A stretch of 16,316 bases of DNA. It comes from Armatimonadota bacterium (GTDB taxonomy: Bacteria; Armatimonadota; Fimbriimonadia; Fimbriimonadales; Fimbriimonadaceae). The stretch covers positions 1 to 16,316 of the forward strand of contig JAEVZK010000079.1 of NCBI GenBank assembly GCA_023392285.1, written 5' to 3'. The translations under genes were made by a program, and so were the position numbers. The stretch's first letter is position 1, and every line of letters begins with the position of its first letter. Below are positions 6,495-13,345 of this stretch, in pieces. The notes beneath the pieces were generated by a model. The model was given only the letters and a program-made list of their open reading frames with translations. It had not been told where the DNA came from and searched no databases.

Positions 6495-7948
6495 AGCCTC
6501 GTGCGAATTCCGGGGGGTGGTGTCTGCTTGCCGCCACCGCCGCCTCCGCCATGTCGATCGTCATTCGAACCGCCGCCGCCTGACCCGTTGTTCGTCTTGC
6601 CCCCGTCTTCGGTGGGCACCTCGTCGGAATAATCGAACAGGAACCCTTTCATCTTGCCCGACTCGAAGTCGTTGCTCCCGTCGACGGTCGAGGTCACGAG
6701 GTACTCGGTGACGAAATCGTCTCCAATCGAGTTGATCATCCTCGTATCCATTTTGCCCTCGCTTGAAACCATCCGAAGCGTTTCTTTCTCGCCGTCATAA
6801 TAGGCTTTGTTCGTCCAGACCTGTCGCCATCGATTTCCGTCGAGTTCCTGTCGTGCCTGGGGATCGCCCGTAATTTCCGCGCGTCGTTCACCGCGTTTGT
6901 AGTAATAGACCACCTTTTGGGAATAGCAAATGGTCGGATAGTTCTTCATGTTGTCGGCTGAGCGCAGCTCGTCATCAAGCTTCTTCTGCTCGGCAGTTTG
7001 TCCAGGCGCTTCGGGATCCTTTTTCGCGAGCTTTGCTGGACTGATTGGAGAATAATTTGGAATGCCATCTTGAGTCGATAGCACTTGATGATCCTTCGCC
7101 TTCACGAACATTTTCACATTTCCGGTCAGCACGGCCTTCTTGATTTTTCGCTCGATCACGGCTTGTTCGCAAACCATGTTCGCTTTGGCGGAAAAATAGC
7201 GGACATTGCCGGTAGCGGTCACCACGTCGGTGCGTTTGTTCTGCACGATCTTGTCAGCCATCAAAATGATGTCGCCGTCGGTGGCCACGCCATTAATCGC
7301 TGTAAACAGATCTCCCTTGCCGCTCGAATTGTCGCCCCGGATATCCCAAGGACGCGGCTTTTCCGTTTGATCCTGCAGCAAGGATAACTCGCCCCTCCAT
7401 CGAACCGGGCCGGTGCTAAAGTCCCGGGTTGAAATGTCGTACCCGATCGCAACCGCCGTGAAAGCACCGCCGCGCAGCGTTCCCGTCACTTCGCCAGGAA
7501 CGCTGATTCGATTCGTTCGGGCGCTGAAGGCAAAGGAGGGAACTCGCAAATTCATGTCTGCATTGGTGATCCTCCCGCCGTCGCTCGCCTGCAAGACCTT
7601 TCCTGGAACATTCCAAGTCGCAATCGGCGCTTCGAACTTGAACTCCCCTTCTTTTGTGCGGTAAAGCCCGTTCTTCACGCCGGTGAGCCGATAGATTTGA
7701 CCACTTTGAGCGACCGTGACCTGGTCCACATCGGCGCGCCCGACCAGCCGCGAACCTTCGAAGCTCTGAACCCTGACATTGCTGAGAGTTGCGTTGACCG
7801 CTTCGCCTTGATCGTGATGCCGGAACCGGGCAAACGGGTCGAGGTCTGCAATCTCACGAGCGAAAAAGCCAAATACTAGAAGAGCCGCAACGCTGAGCAG
7901 CGTCAGAAGTGTGTTCTTCAGGATAGGGGTCTTGCGAGAGCGTCTCAT
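6491..7948 (-). CDS. LptC/OstA-like envelope protein with Gly-rich tail
   Basis: 485-aa protein counted from the ATG at 7948. It has a basic N-terminus, one membrane helix (about 9-29, LKNTLLTLLSVAALLVFGFF), then a beta-rich periplasmic region resembling LptC followed by OstA/LptA-type strands (for example 'DGDIILMADKIVQNKRTDVV' then TATGNVRYFSAKANMV and AVLTGNVKMFV). In known systems such proteins form the jelly-roll bridge that carries LPS to the outer membrane. The C-terminus is a low-complexity tail rich in Gly, Asn, Asp and Pro. The frame is open upstream to 8140, and an ATG at 8005 is an alternative. I prefer 7948 because the region before it holds a 14-bp hairpin and overlaps the end of the next gene in the longest version. 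No clear SD. It is the last gene of the purA-ABC-lipoprotein unit. Domain assignment is by resemblance, not by strict motifs. Confidence 0.65.
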   Translation of the reverse strand: MRRSRKTPILKNTLLTLLSVAALLVFGFFAREIADLDPFARFRHHDQGEAVNATLSNVRVQSFEGSRLVGRADVDQVTVAQSGQIYRLTGVKNGLYRTKEGEFKFEAPIATWNVPGKVLQASDGGRITNADMNLRVPSFAFSARTNRISVPGEVTGTLRGGAFTAVAIGYDISTRDFSTGPVRWRGELSLLQDQTEKPRPWDIRGDNSSGKGDLFTAINGVATDGDIILMADKIVQNKRTDVVTATGNVRYFSAKANMVCEQAVIERKIKKAVLTGNVKMFVKAKDHQVLSTQDGIPNYSPISPAKLAKKDPEAPGQTAEQKKLDDELRSADNMKNYPTICYSQKVVYYYKRGERRAEITGDPQARQELDGNRWRQVWTNKAYYDGEKETLRMVSSEGKMDTRMINSIGDDFVTEYLVTSTVDGSNDFESGKMKGFLFDYSDEVPTEDGGKTNNGSGGGGSNDDRHGGGGGGGKQTPPPGIRTRL

Positions 7949-7963
7949 TGTGGCGGATGTTTT

Positions 7964-7995
7964 GCCGTCTTCCCAATCATCATTGGAAAGACGGC
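7964..7995 (-). other. Strong intergenic hairpin before the LptC/OstA-like gene
   Basis: GCCGTCTTCCCAAT and ATTGGAAAGACGGC are 14-bp inverted arms around the 4-nt loop CATC; the one mismatch becomes a U-G pair in the minus-strand RNA. It ends 15 nt before the chosen ATG at 7948. There is no U-run on either strand (the minus strand continues AAAAC), so it is not a standard terminator. It may stabilise or separate the mRNA segments of the two genes. Confidence 0.6.
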
Positions 7996-8030
7996 GACTT
8001 ATCATTAGGACGCTTACTCGCCGTAATCCG

Positions 8031-9365
8031 CTACGGGGCGATGAAAGAGTCGACGTAACTGAGCGAGTAGCTGTTGCCGCCGAATCCGTTGGCAGATACG
8101 AAGTAGTAGTAACGTCGGCCGGACTGAAGCGCCCCGCCATCGTAGACTTTCGCGTTCGTAACCGAACTTCCGCTCCACACCGGAGTTACATTGACCGCAG
8201 GAAACGTGTCATACAAATACACGCTGTAGCTGTCAGCTCCCGTGACCAAAAACCAGCGGAAGGTGAGCGGTCCTTGGAGCGGCGAATTCAGCTCCAGATC
8301 GTTCAAAGTGTGCGCGACTACCCGGTTCGATTTGGGGCTTTCGCTATTCGCACCATCCGGATAGCTCGTGTTGAGGGAAGTGATCGCGTAAGACCACGTC
8401 TGGTTCTCGGTGAATTGAGGATCGAGATCGGCGTAGGCGACGGCAAGCGGGTCGCGCCAGAAGTCCACGTCGGTATAGGAACTCGTGTCGCCCTGGCCTC
8501 GATAAATACCGTAGCCAAGGAGATTCGTAGTCGAAACAGTCGGAGTCCAGTAAAGATCAACTTCGACGTAGTTGCCGCCGCTCGTATAGTGCGCCTGATG
8601 ATCGGAAGAAGTCAACTTCGTGCGCTCAGGCTTGATCATGTTCTTCAGCACGTTGTAGTCCACCGCTTCGCCTCCGCGGAAGGCAGGTGCTGGCGTCGTG
8701 AATGCTGTCCACGACAGATCAGTGACCGCCGTCATCACCGGATCGGTGACGTTTGCCAGAGTGAAGTCGGCAGACTGAGAGGTGCCAGGGGAGACGGTAA
8801 TCGTGTCTCGATCGGAGTTGTAGCCGAGCGCGCTCGCTACGACCGCGTAAGGAGACCCTCCGTACAACGTCGTGATCGAGTAGTGGCCGTTGCGGTCCGT
8901 AATGTCGTAGGTGCTGGTCAGCTCGCCGGATGCCGCGAACACCTTTGCCCCTTCCACCACGAATCCGTCCCGGTCGTACACCGTGCCCTGCAGAGTCGCG
9001 CGTTGAGAGTTGCGCACAACCGTCACAGTTGTGCTTCTGGACTCGGTCTCATCGAACACCTGAACCGTGTTCTCGCCGAAATAGAGGATTCCGTCCTGTG
9101 TGACGCTCGCTTTAATCAGGCGATCGCCGGCAGGCACGTTGTTGAGCACATAAGCACCGCCCGAATTCGAGGTCGTCGTAATCCCGCCGATCTGAACCGT
9201 CGCGCCGATTACCGACCGTCCATTGATGTCTTGGATAAAGCCGGTAACTGTTCCTGAACCGCCCCCGCTTGTCCCTCCGCCACTGCCTGAGCATCCAAAT
9301 AGCGCGACACTCGCGCATAACAATATCAGCCAACCCATCCAACCTTTCATGCAAGTAGAACGCAT
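8031..9365 (-). CDS. Lipoprotein with carboxypeptidase-regulatory-like repeats
   Basis: 444-aa predicted lipoprotein. The ATG at 9365 is chosen because GGAGGAG lies 6 nt upstream; the GTG one codon earlier is too close to it. The signal peptide MRSTCMKGWMGWLILLCASV ends in the lipobox L-F-G-C with Cys25 as the lipidated residue, followed by a Ser/Gly-rich linker. Two carboxypeptidase-regulatory-like beta-sandwich domains follow: 'GTVTGFIQDINGRSVIGATV' with SNSGGAYVLNNVPAG, and 'GTVYDRDGFVVEGAKVFAAS' with DRNGHYSITTLYGG. The C-terminal half (about 220-444) contains fibronectin-type-III-like stretches such as LLGYGIYRGQG and ADSYSVYLYDT. No catalytic residues are seen. Such domains usually serve adhesion or scaffolding on the cell surface. 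It lies 25 bp after the ABC ATPase gene, so the two are probably co-transcribed; whether the ATPase exports it is a guess. Confidence 0.82.
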   Translation of the reverse strand: MRSTCMKGWMGWLILLCASVALFGCSGSGGGTSGGGSGTVTGFIQDINGRSVIGATVQIGGITTTSNSGGAYVLNNVPAGDRLIKASVTQDGILYFGENTVQVFDETESRSTTVTVVRNSQRATLQGTVYDRDGFVVEGAKVFAASGELTSTYDITDRNGHYSITTLYGGSPYAVVASALGYNSDRDTITVSPGTSQSADFTLANVTDPVMTAVTDLSWTAFTTPAPAFRGGEAVDYNVLKNMIKPERTKLTSSDHQAHYTSGGNYVEVDLYWTPTVSTTNLLGYGIYRGQGDTSSYTDVDFWRDPLAVAYADLDPQFTENQTWSYAITSLNTSYPDGANSESPKSNRVVAHTLNDLELNSPLQGPLTFRWFLVTGADSYSVYLYDTFPAVNVTPVWSGSSVTNAKVYDGGALQSGRRYYYFVSANGFGGNSYSLSYVDSFIAP

Positions 9366-9390
9366 CACAATCTCCTCCGGTACCCCGAGT

Positions 9391-10107
9391 TTATTCTAGG
9401 ACGGGCAAAGACTCCAGAACCTCTGAGGCTTTGAGCGGATTCCTCACCCGCTCATCGGATCGGATGAGGCCATCTTTGAACGTAACAATTCGCTGGCAGT
9501 GAAGCGCGATGTCGTGCTCGTGGGTCACGAGAATGATCGTCATCCCGCTCTGGTTAAGTACTTGGAAGAGGGCCATGATCTCCTCCCCGGTTCGAGAATC
9601 TAAATTTCCGGTTGGTTCATCGCAAAGGAGAATCTTGGGCTCGTTGACGATTGCCCGGGCAATCGCCACTCGCTGCTGCTGGCCACCGCTTAACTCTGTT
9701 GGGCGATGTGTCGCCCGATCAGAGAGCCCAACCCGTTCCAACGCAGCCACTGCATCCCCGAGGACGGACGAATAAGTTAGCGGCAGCTTTATGTTCTCAA
9801 GCGCAGTCGCGCGTGGGAGCAGGTTAAACGTTTGAAACACAAACCCAAGATGCTGGTTTCGCAGACGCGCGGATTCGCGTGGGGACAGCGTTCCTACGTC
9901 GACGTCTTCGAGCAGAAGCGTCCCCCGCGTCGGCCGATCTAGCAAGCCGAGTAAGTTCATGAAAGTGGTCTTGCCCGATCCGGAAGGTCCCATGATCCCG
10001 ACGAATTCACCCGCTTCAACTTTGAAATCGACGCCCCTTAAGGCATGGACAAGGTTATTCCCCGTCCGGTAATCCTTGGCCAATCCCCTCGCTTCGATCA
10101 GCGACAT
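9391..10107 (-). CDS. ABC transporter ATP-binding protein, LolD/MacB type
   Basis: 238-aa ATPase of the LolD/MacB/FtsE-like group, whose members drive lipoprotein release, export of peptides or drugs, or other mechanotransmission transporters. Visible motifs: Walker A GPSGSGKTT (40-48), Q-loop VFQTFNLLP (about 90), signature LSGGQQQR (about 139-146), Walker B ILLCDEPTGNLDS (about 158-170), and the switch histidine in VTHEHD (about 200). The group-typical GIMGPSGSGKTTFMNLLGLL and DEPTGNLD are intact, so it should be active. The C-terminal 20 residues extend slightly beyond LolD. It starts within the end of purA (10-bp overlap) and lacks a strong SD. No FtsX/MacB-type permease gene is next to it or anywhere in the window, so its membrane partner must be encoded elsewhere. 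Confidence 0.92.
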   Translation of the reverse strand: MSLIEARGLAKDYRTGNNLVHALRGVDFKVEAGEFVGIMGPSGSGKTTFMNLLGLLDRPTRGTLLLEDVDVGTLSPRESARLRNQHLGFVFQTFNLLPRATALENIKLPLTYSSVLGDAVAALERVGLSDRATHRPTELSGGQQQRVAIARAIVNEPKILLCDEPTGNLDSRTGEEIMALFQVLNQSGMTIILVTHEHDIALHCQRIVTFKDGLIRSDERVRNPLKASEVLESLPVLE

Positions 10108-11402
10108 GGATCGGACCAGATCAATTCCGGACGTACAAGGATCGTTTCATCGCGATCGGGTCCGACACTTACGATCGCCACGGGAGTTCCGGTGTGCTCC
10201 TCGATGAAACGCACGTAGTTCTGTGCACCCTCGGGAAGATCTTCGAAGCGTCGGATGCCGCACAGACTGCCCGTCCAGGTGGGGACACTCTCCAGTTGTG
10301 GTTCGACGCGCGCAAAGTCGTGAATGTCGCTCGGCAGGTGCTCAATTCGTTTGCCGTCGAGCGTGTAAGACGTCACCACCTGAATCTCTTCCAAATCACT
10401 TAGAATATCGAGCCTCGTCAGCACGAGTCCGCTCAGAGAATTGATTCGGCATGAATGCTTCAGCACAACAAGATCGAGCCAACCGCATCGTCGGTCGCGC
10501 CCAGTGACGGTGCCAAACTCTTGCGCCTTCTGTCGAATGAGTTCCCCCATGTCGCCATGTAATTCGGAAGGGAAAGGCCCCGAGCCGACGCGAGTCGTAT
10601 AAGCTTTGCAAACGCCAAGCACAGAGTCAATCGCGCGAGGTCCGATGCCCGTGCCGAGGCAAGCGCCACCGCTGACCGGATGGCTGCTCGTCACGTAGGG
10701 GTAAGTGCCCGAATCCAGATCGAGGAAAGTGCCCTGTGCACCTTCGAAGAGCACCTTTTTCCCTCCGTAAACCGCCTCCTGAATCAGCGCCTCGGTGTCA
10801 GTTACCCAAGGACGAATGCGATCTGCGTAGCCGCAAAATTCATGGTAAAGCTGATTGAAGTCCAGCGGCTGTTCACCGAACATCTGCAAAAGTTTGTTCT
10901 TGACTGCCAATACCTCTCGCAGGCGTTGCTCGAACCGTTCTGGATGCACAAATTCGCTCATCCGAATGCCGATCCGCGCCACTTTATCCTCATAAGCCGG
11001 ACCGATTCCGCGAGACGTCGTTCCAATCTTATTCTCCCCGCGCGCCTCCTCTTGGAGCTTGTCGAGCATCCGGTGATAAGGAAAAACCACGTGCGCGGCC
11101 GCCGAGATCTTTAAGTCTCCCAAAGCGTTTCCTGCCTGAGCAACCGTTCGGTCGTACTCGTCAAGCAATCCTTTTGGATCGATTACCATTCCGCTGCCGA
11201 GAACCGAGACGGTTCCCGGATGCAGAATCGCGGCTGGAATCAACTGGAATTTGTACGTCTTCCCGCTTGTGATGACGGTGTGCCCGGCATTATTACCGCC
11301 GGCATAGCGCACCACCATCGCCGCCTCGGCTCCCAGAGCGTCCACCAGCTTGCCCTTCGCTTCATCGCCCCACTGGGCACCCACCACAACCAACGTTGGC
11401 AT
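10098..11402 (-). CDS. purA: Adenylosuccinate synthetase
   Basis: 434-aa enzyme that joins aspartate to IMP using GTP, the first step from IMP to AMP. The ATG at 11402 is chosen because AAGGAG lies 7 nt upstream and the protein then begins MPTLVVVGAQWGDEAKGK as usual; the open frame continues upstream to an ATG at 11480, but that stretch contains the leader hairpin. The catalytic Asp13 (WGDE) and His41 (NNAGHT) fall at the same numbers as in E. coli. Other family motifs are present: 'GTTSRGIGPAYEDKVARIGI', EGAQGTFLDLDSGTYPYVTSS split around the IMP site, GSGPFPSEL, and TGRDRRCGWLDLV. The usual GDEGKGK loop reads GDEAKGK. It heads a unit with the ABC ATPase, the lipoprotein and the LptC/OstA-like gene, driven by a promoter at 11503-11532. 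Confidence 0.97.
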   Translation of the reverse strand: MPTLVVVGAQWGDEAKGKLVDALGAEAAMVVRYAGGNNAGHTVITSGKTYKFQLIPAAILHPGTVSVLGSGMVIDPKGLLDEYDRTVAQAGNALGDLKISAAAHVVFPYHRMLDKLQEEARGENKIGTTSRGIGPAYEDKVARIGIRMSEFVHPERFEQRLREVLAVKNKLLQMFGEQPLDFNQLYHEFCGYADRIRPWVTDTEALIQEAVYGGKKVLFEGAQGTFLDLDSGTYPYVTSSHPVSGGACLGTGIGPRAIDSVLGVCKAYTTRVGSGPFPSELHGDMGELIRQKAQEFGTVTGRDRRCGWLDLVVLKHSCRINSLSGLVLTRLDILSDLEEIQVVTSYTLDGKRIEHLPSDIHDFARVEPQLESVPTWTGSLCGIRRFEDLPEGAQNYVRFIEEHTGTPVAIVSVGPDRDETILVRPELIWSDPCR

Positions 11403-11425
11403 CGTTTTTCTCCTTGGGTCGGCGC

Positions 11426-11468
11426 AAAAAAACCGGCGCTTCTTCGACCCATGTCGAGGATCCGCCGG
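11426..11468 (-). terminator. Terminator-like hairpin in the purA 5' leader
   Basis: On the minus strand CCGGCG (11468-11463) pairs with CGCCGG (11438-11433); an inner stem TCGAC/GTCGA (11457-11453 and 11448-11444) with loop ATGG lies between them; and seven T's follow (11432-11426). This has the full form of an intrinsic terminator, yet it lies downstream of the TATAAT promoter and 23 bp before the purA start. It may attenuate transcription into purA. Confidence 0.6.
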
Positions 11469-11495
11469 CAAATTTGCCATTGAGCCTTATCTCAA
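11467..11495 (-). promoter_or_regulatory. Two palindromes at the start of the purA leader
   Basis: GGCAAATTTGCC (11467-11478) is a perfect 12-bp palindrome, and TTGAG-CCTTAT-CTCAA (11480-11495) a perfect 5-bp stem-loop. They occupy the first 30 nt of the predicted purA transcript, directly before the terminator-like hairpin, and the 12-bp palindrome overlaps the terminator's first arm by two bases. Either could be an operator or part of an RNA switch. Confidence 0.4.
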
Positions 11496-11502
11496 CCAAG
11501 AG

Positions 11503-11532
11503 ATTATAGCTTAGAATTGCCGTTATCGTCAC
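11503..11532 (-). promoter_or_regulatory. purA: Promoter of the purA operon
   Basis: On the minus strand GTGACG (11532-11527) and a perfect TATAAT (11508-11503) are 18 bp apart. The predicted start is at about 11496, giving a 94-nt leader before the purA ATG. It is the best consensus -10 box in the window. Confidence 0.7.
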
Positions 11533-11535
11533 TAT

Positions 11536-11555
11536 TTCCGACCACTTAGCCGGAA
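11536..11555 (-). terminator. Hairpin between ribBA and purA (weak terminator)
   Basis: TTCCGGC and GTCGGAA pair over 7 bp with one G-U pair around the loop TAAGTG, 24 bp after the ribBA stop. No T-run follows on the minus strand, so any termination here would be inefficient or factor-dependent. Confidence 0.3.
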
Positions 11556-11578
11556 GGAATGCGCTACGACAAACGGCC

Positions 11579-12778
11579 TTACGGCAGCATATGCCCCATC
11601 TTGTCGCGTTTCGTCTCCAGGTACTTCGCACGCGGGGTGGCGGGGTCGGCGATGAGCGGCACGTGCTCGACGATCTCAAGACCGTAGCCTTGTAGCCCCG
11701 AAACCTTCTTCGGATTGTTCGTCATCAGTCGCAGCTTGTGCAATCCTAAATCCGCAAGCACCTGTGCGCCCAATCCGTAGTCGCGCAGATCGGCCTTGAA
11801 CCCCAGCGCCACGTTCGCCTGGACGGTGTCAAGGCCTTGATCCTGGAGTTCATAAGCCTGCAGCTTCGGCAACAATCCAATTCCGCGACCTTCCTGGGCG
11901 ATGTACAGCACGACGCCCTGGCCGGCTTCCTCGATCTTCTCAAGTGCCATCTGCAACTGATCGCCGCAATCGCAACGAAGCGAGCCGAGTAGGTCGCCAG
12001 TCAGGCACGACGAGTGGATGCGAACGAGCACCGGCTCGGGAGTGGCGACATCACCCTTCACAATTGCGACATAGGGATTGGGTTCGACGTTCGTCTCGTA
12101 ACCGTAAAGCTGGAAATGCCCGAACTTGGTAGGAAAGTCGATGGGACCCGCCACCCGTCGGACCAGCTTCTCATTCTTGCGTCGATAAGCGATGAGGTCA
12201 GCGATGGTGATGAGCTTTAACCCATGCTGTTCGCTGAACTTCAGCAGATCGTCCAGCCGCATCATGGTGCCGTCTTCATTCAGGATCTCGCACCCAACGG
12301 CAACGGGTTTGAATCCGGCGAGCTCGCAAAGATCGACTGAGGCTTCCGTGTGCCCCGCGCGCTTGAGCACGCCGCCTTTCTCGGCGCGAAGCGGAATGAT
12401 ATGGCCCGGCCTACCCAAGTCGCTCGGCTTCGCATCGTCTCGAACGAATACTTCCACCGTCTTCGCGCGATCATAAGAGCTGACGCCAGTGGTCGTGCCG
12501 TGGAGTGCATCCACAGTCTCCGCCATCGCGGTGCCGAGACGCGCGGTGTTCTGCTTCGTCATCATCGGAATCTGCAGCTCCGCTAGCCGCTCGGCGGTCG
12601 TCGGGATGAAGGGCACGCCCCGGCCGTACTTGATCATGAAGTTCATCGCCTCGGGCGTGCACATCTCCCCCGCCATGATGAGATCGCCCTCGTTCTCGCG
12701 ATCTGGATCGTCGACCACGACGATCATGCGTCCGCGCTTCAGCTCCTCGAGCGCCTCAGGGATGGTTGCAAATTCCAC
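11579..12778 (-). CDS. ribBA: Bifunctional DHBP synthase / GTP cyclohydrolase II
   Basis: 399-aa enzyme that provides both entry points of riboflavin synthesis. The N-terminal RibB half makes 3,4-dihydroxy-2-butanone 4-phosphate from ribulose 5-phosphate and shows the metal/active-site motif DDPDRENEGD (23-32), 'HGTTTG', and RAGHTEASVDL. The C-terminal RibA half opens the GTP imidazole ring and has the zinc cysteines in HSSCLTGDLLGSLRCDCGDQ (about Cys257, 268, 270), QEGRGIGL, and the catalytic Asp and Arg in ADLRDYGLGAQ. The tail KRDKMGHMLP is typical. Both halves look active. The start is GTG at 12778, without an SD sequence but with TAGAAT 6 nt upstream. It lies 48 bp after the ATP-grasp gene. 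No FMN riboswitch is seen in that gap. Confidence 0.97.
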   Translation of the reverse strand: MEFATIPEALEELKRGRMIVVVDDPDRENEGDLIMAGEMCTPEAMNFMIKYGRGVPFIPTTAERLAELQIPMMTKQNTARLGTAMAETVDALHGTTTGVSSYDRAKTVEVFVRDDAKPSDLGRPGHIIPLRAEKGGVLKRAGHTEASVDLCELAGFKPVAVGCEILNEDGTMMRLDDLLKFSEQHGLKLITIADLIAYRRKNEKLVRRVAGPIDFPTKFGHFQLYGYETNVEPNPYVAIVKGDVATPEPVLVRIHSSCLTGDLLGSLRCDCGDQLQMALEKIEEAGQGVVLYIAQEGRGIGLLPKLQAYELQDQGLDTVQANVALGFKADLRDYGLGAQVLADLGLHKLRLMTNNPKKVSGLQGYGLEIVEHVPLIADPATPRAKYLETKRDKMGHMLP

Positions 12779-12784
12779 AACTAG

Positions 12785-12790
12785 ATTCTA
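12785..12790 (-). promoter_or_regulatory. Candidate -10 box (TANNNT) just before ribBA
   Basis: TAGAAT on the minus strand lies 6 nt before the ribBA GTG start, which lacks a Shine-Dalgarno sequence. Transcription from it would begin at or next to the start codon. No clear -35 box is present. Confidence 0.4.
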
Positions 12791-12826
12791 CGCAAGGAGC
12801 ACGAAGCAACGCTCTTGGCTGAGCAG

Positions 12827-13342
12827 TTAGGCCGAAGCCGGCAAGGCGCCGCTCGTTAGTTTCAGCGGGATGCTCTCCGAAGAATGCACGAGCAGCTTTT
12901 CAATTGCGACAGCCGACGCAGACAGGCTGGAGTTCAGATTTGGCCAATGGCCAGGCCGATACTTTGTTGGAGCGTGAAGTAGTCCAGGATTAGTATTGAT
13001 CTCCCAACCTCGCATCCGCCCATCTTGCAGGCTGAAATCGATGCCGCCGAAGTCGATACGCGCGGTCTCGAAAGCGGACCAAATTTCGTCGTGAAACGGC
13101 CGAGTCTGGACGAAATTAGCTTCCTCGGCGAGCGTAGCGCTAGTCACGTGCGAGGGTGACTTAACTATCCAGCTCAGGTCGAAGTTGATCAGGCGATAGA
13201 CCAATTCGTCGCCGATTCGATAAACCCCGTACTTGCGGTAGAGCTGATCCGGTCCGCGAGTGTCGCAAAATTCGCAAACCAGCAAGGCACCCTTCGACGC
13301 CCCACCAAGAGCCGCCATCGCCAACGCCTCATCCAACTGCAT
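12827..13342 (-). CDS. Short ATP-grasp-like protein (C-terminal part of the fold only)
   Basis: 171-aa protein matching the C-terminal half of RimK-like ATP-grasp proteins of unknown substrate. Recognisable pieces are LLVCEFCDTRGPDQLYRKYG (about 20-39), VYRIGDELVYR and DLSWIVK, then 'ARIDFGGIDFSLQDGRMRGW' running into EINTNPGLL, where Asp, Glu and Asn normally bind Mg-ATP. Full-length relatives are about twice as long and begin with a pre-ATP-grasp domain and the first ATP-grasp subdomain, both missing here. The upstream 186-aa gene is in a different frame and does not supply them. The start is the ATG at 13342, three bases after the previous stop. It is either a truncated relic or a specialised short form. 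The final 35 residues are low in features. I would not assign a substrate. Confidence 0.6.
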   Translation of the reverse strand: MQLDEALAMAALGGASKGALLVCEFCDTRGPDQLYRKYGVYRIGDELVYRLINFDLSWIVKSPSHVTSATLAEEANFVQTRPFHDEIWSAFETARIDFGGIDFSLQDGRMRGWEINTNPGLLHAPTKYRPGHWPNLNSSLSASAVAIEKLLVHSSESIPLKLTSGALPASA

Positions 13343-13345
13343 CGA

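Noticed and set aside
7911..9257. Plus-strand ORF of 448 codons
   Set aside because: It is a shadow of the lipoprotein gene on the other strand. Its product is Arg/Val-rich without any domain, whereas the minus strand has an SD, a lipobox and beta-sandwich repeats.
11403..11480. PurA starting at the ATG at 11480
   Set aside because: The extension is not family-like, would run through a terminator-like hairpin, and the ATG at 11402 has a strong SD and the expected N-terminus.
12779..12826. FMN riboswitch before ribBA
   Set aside because: The gap is only 48 bp and lacks the conserved RFN element, which is much longer.
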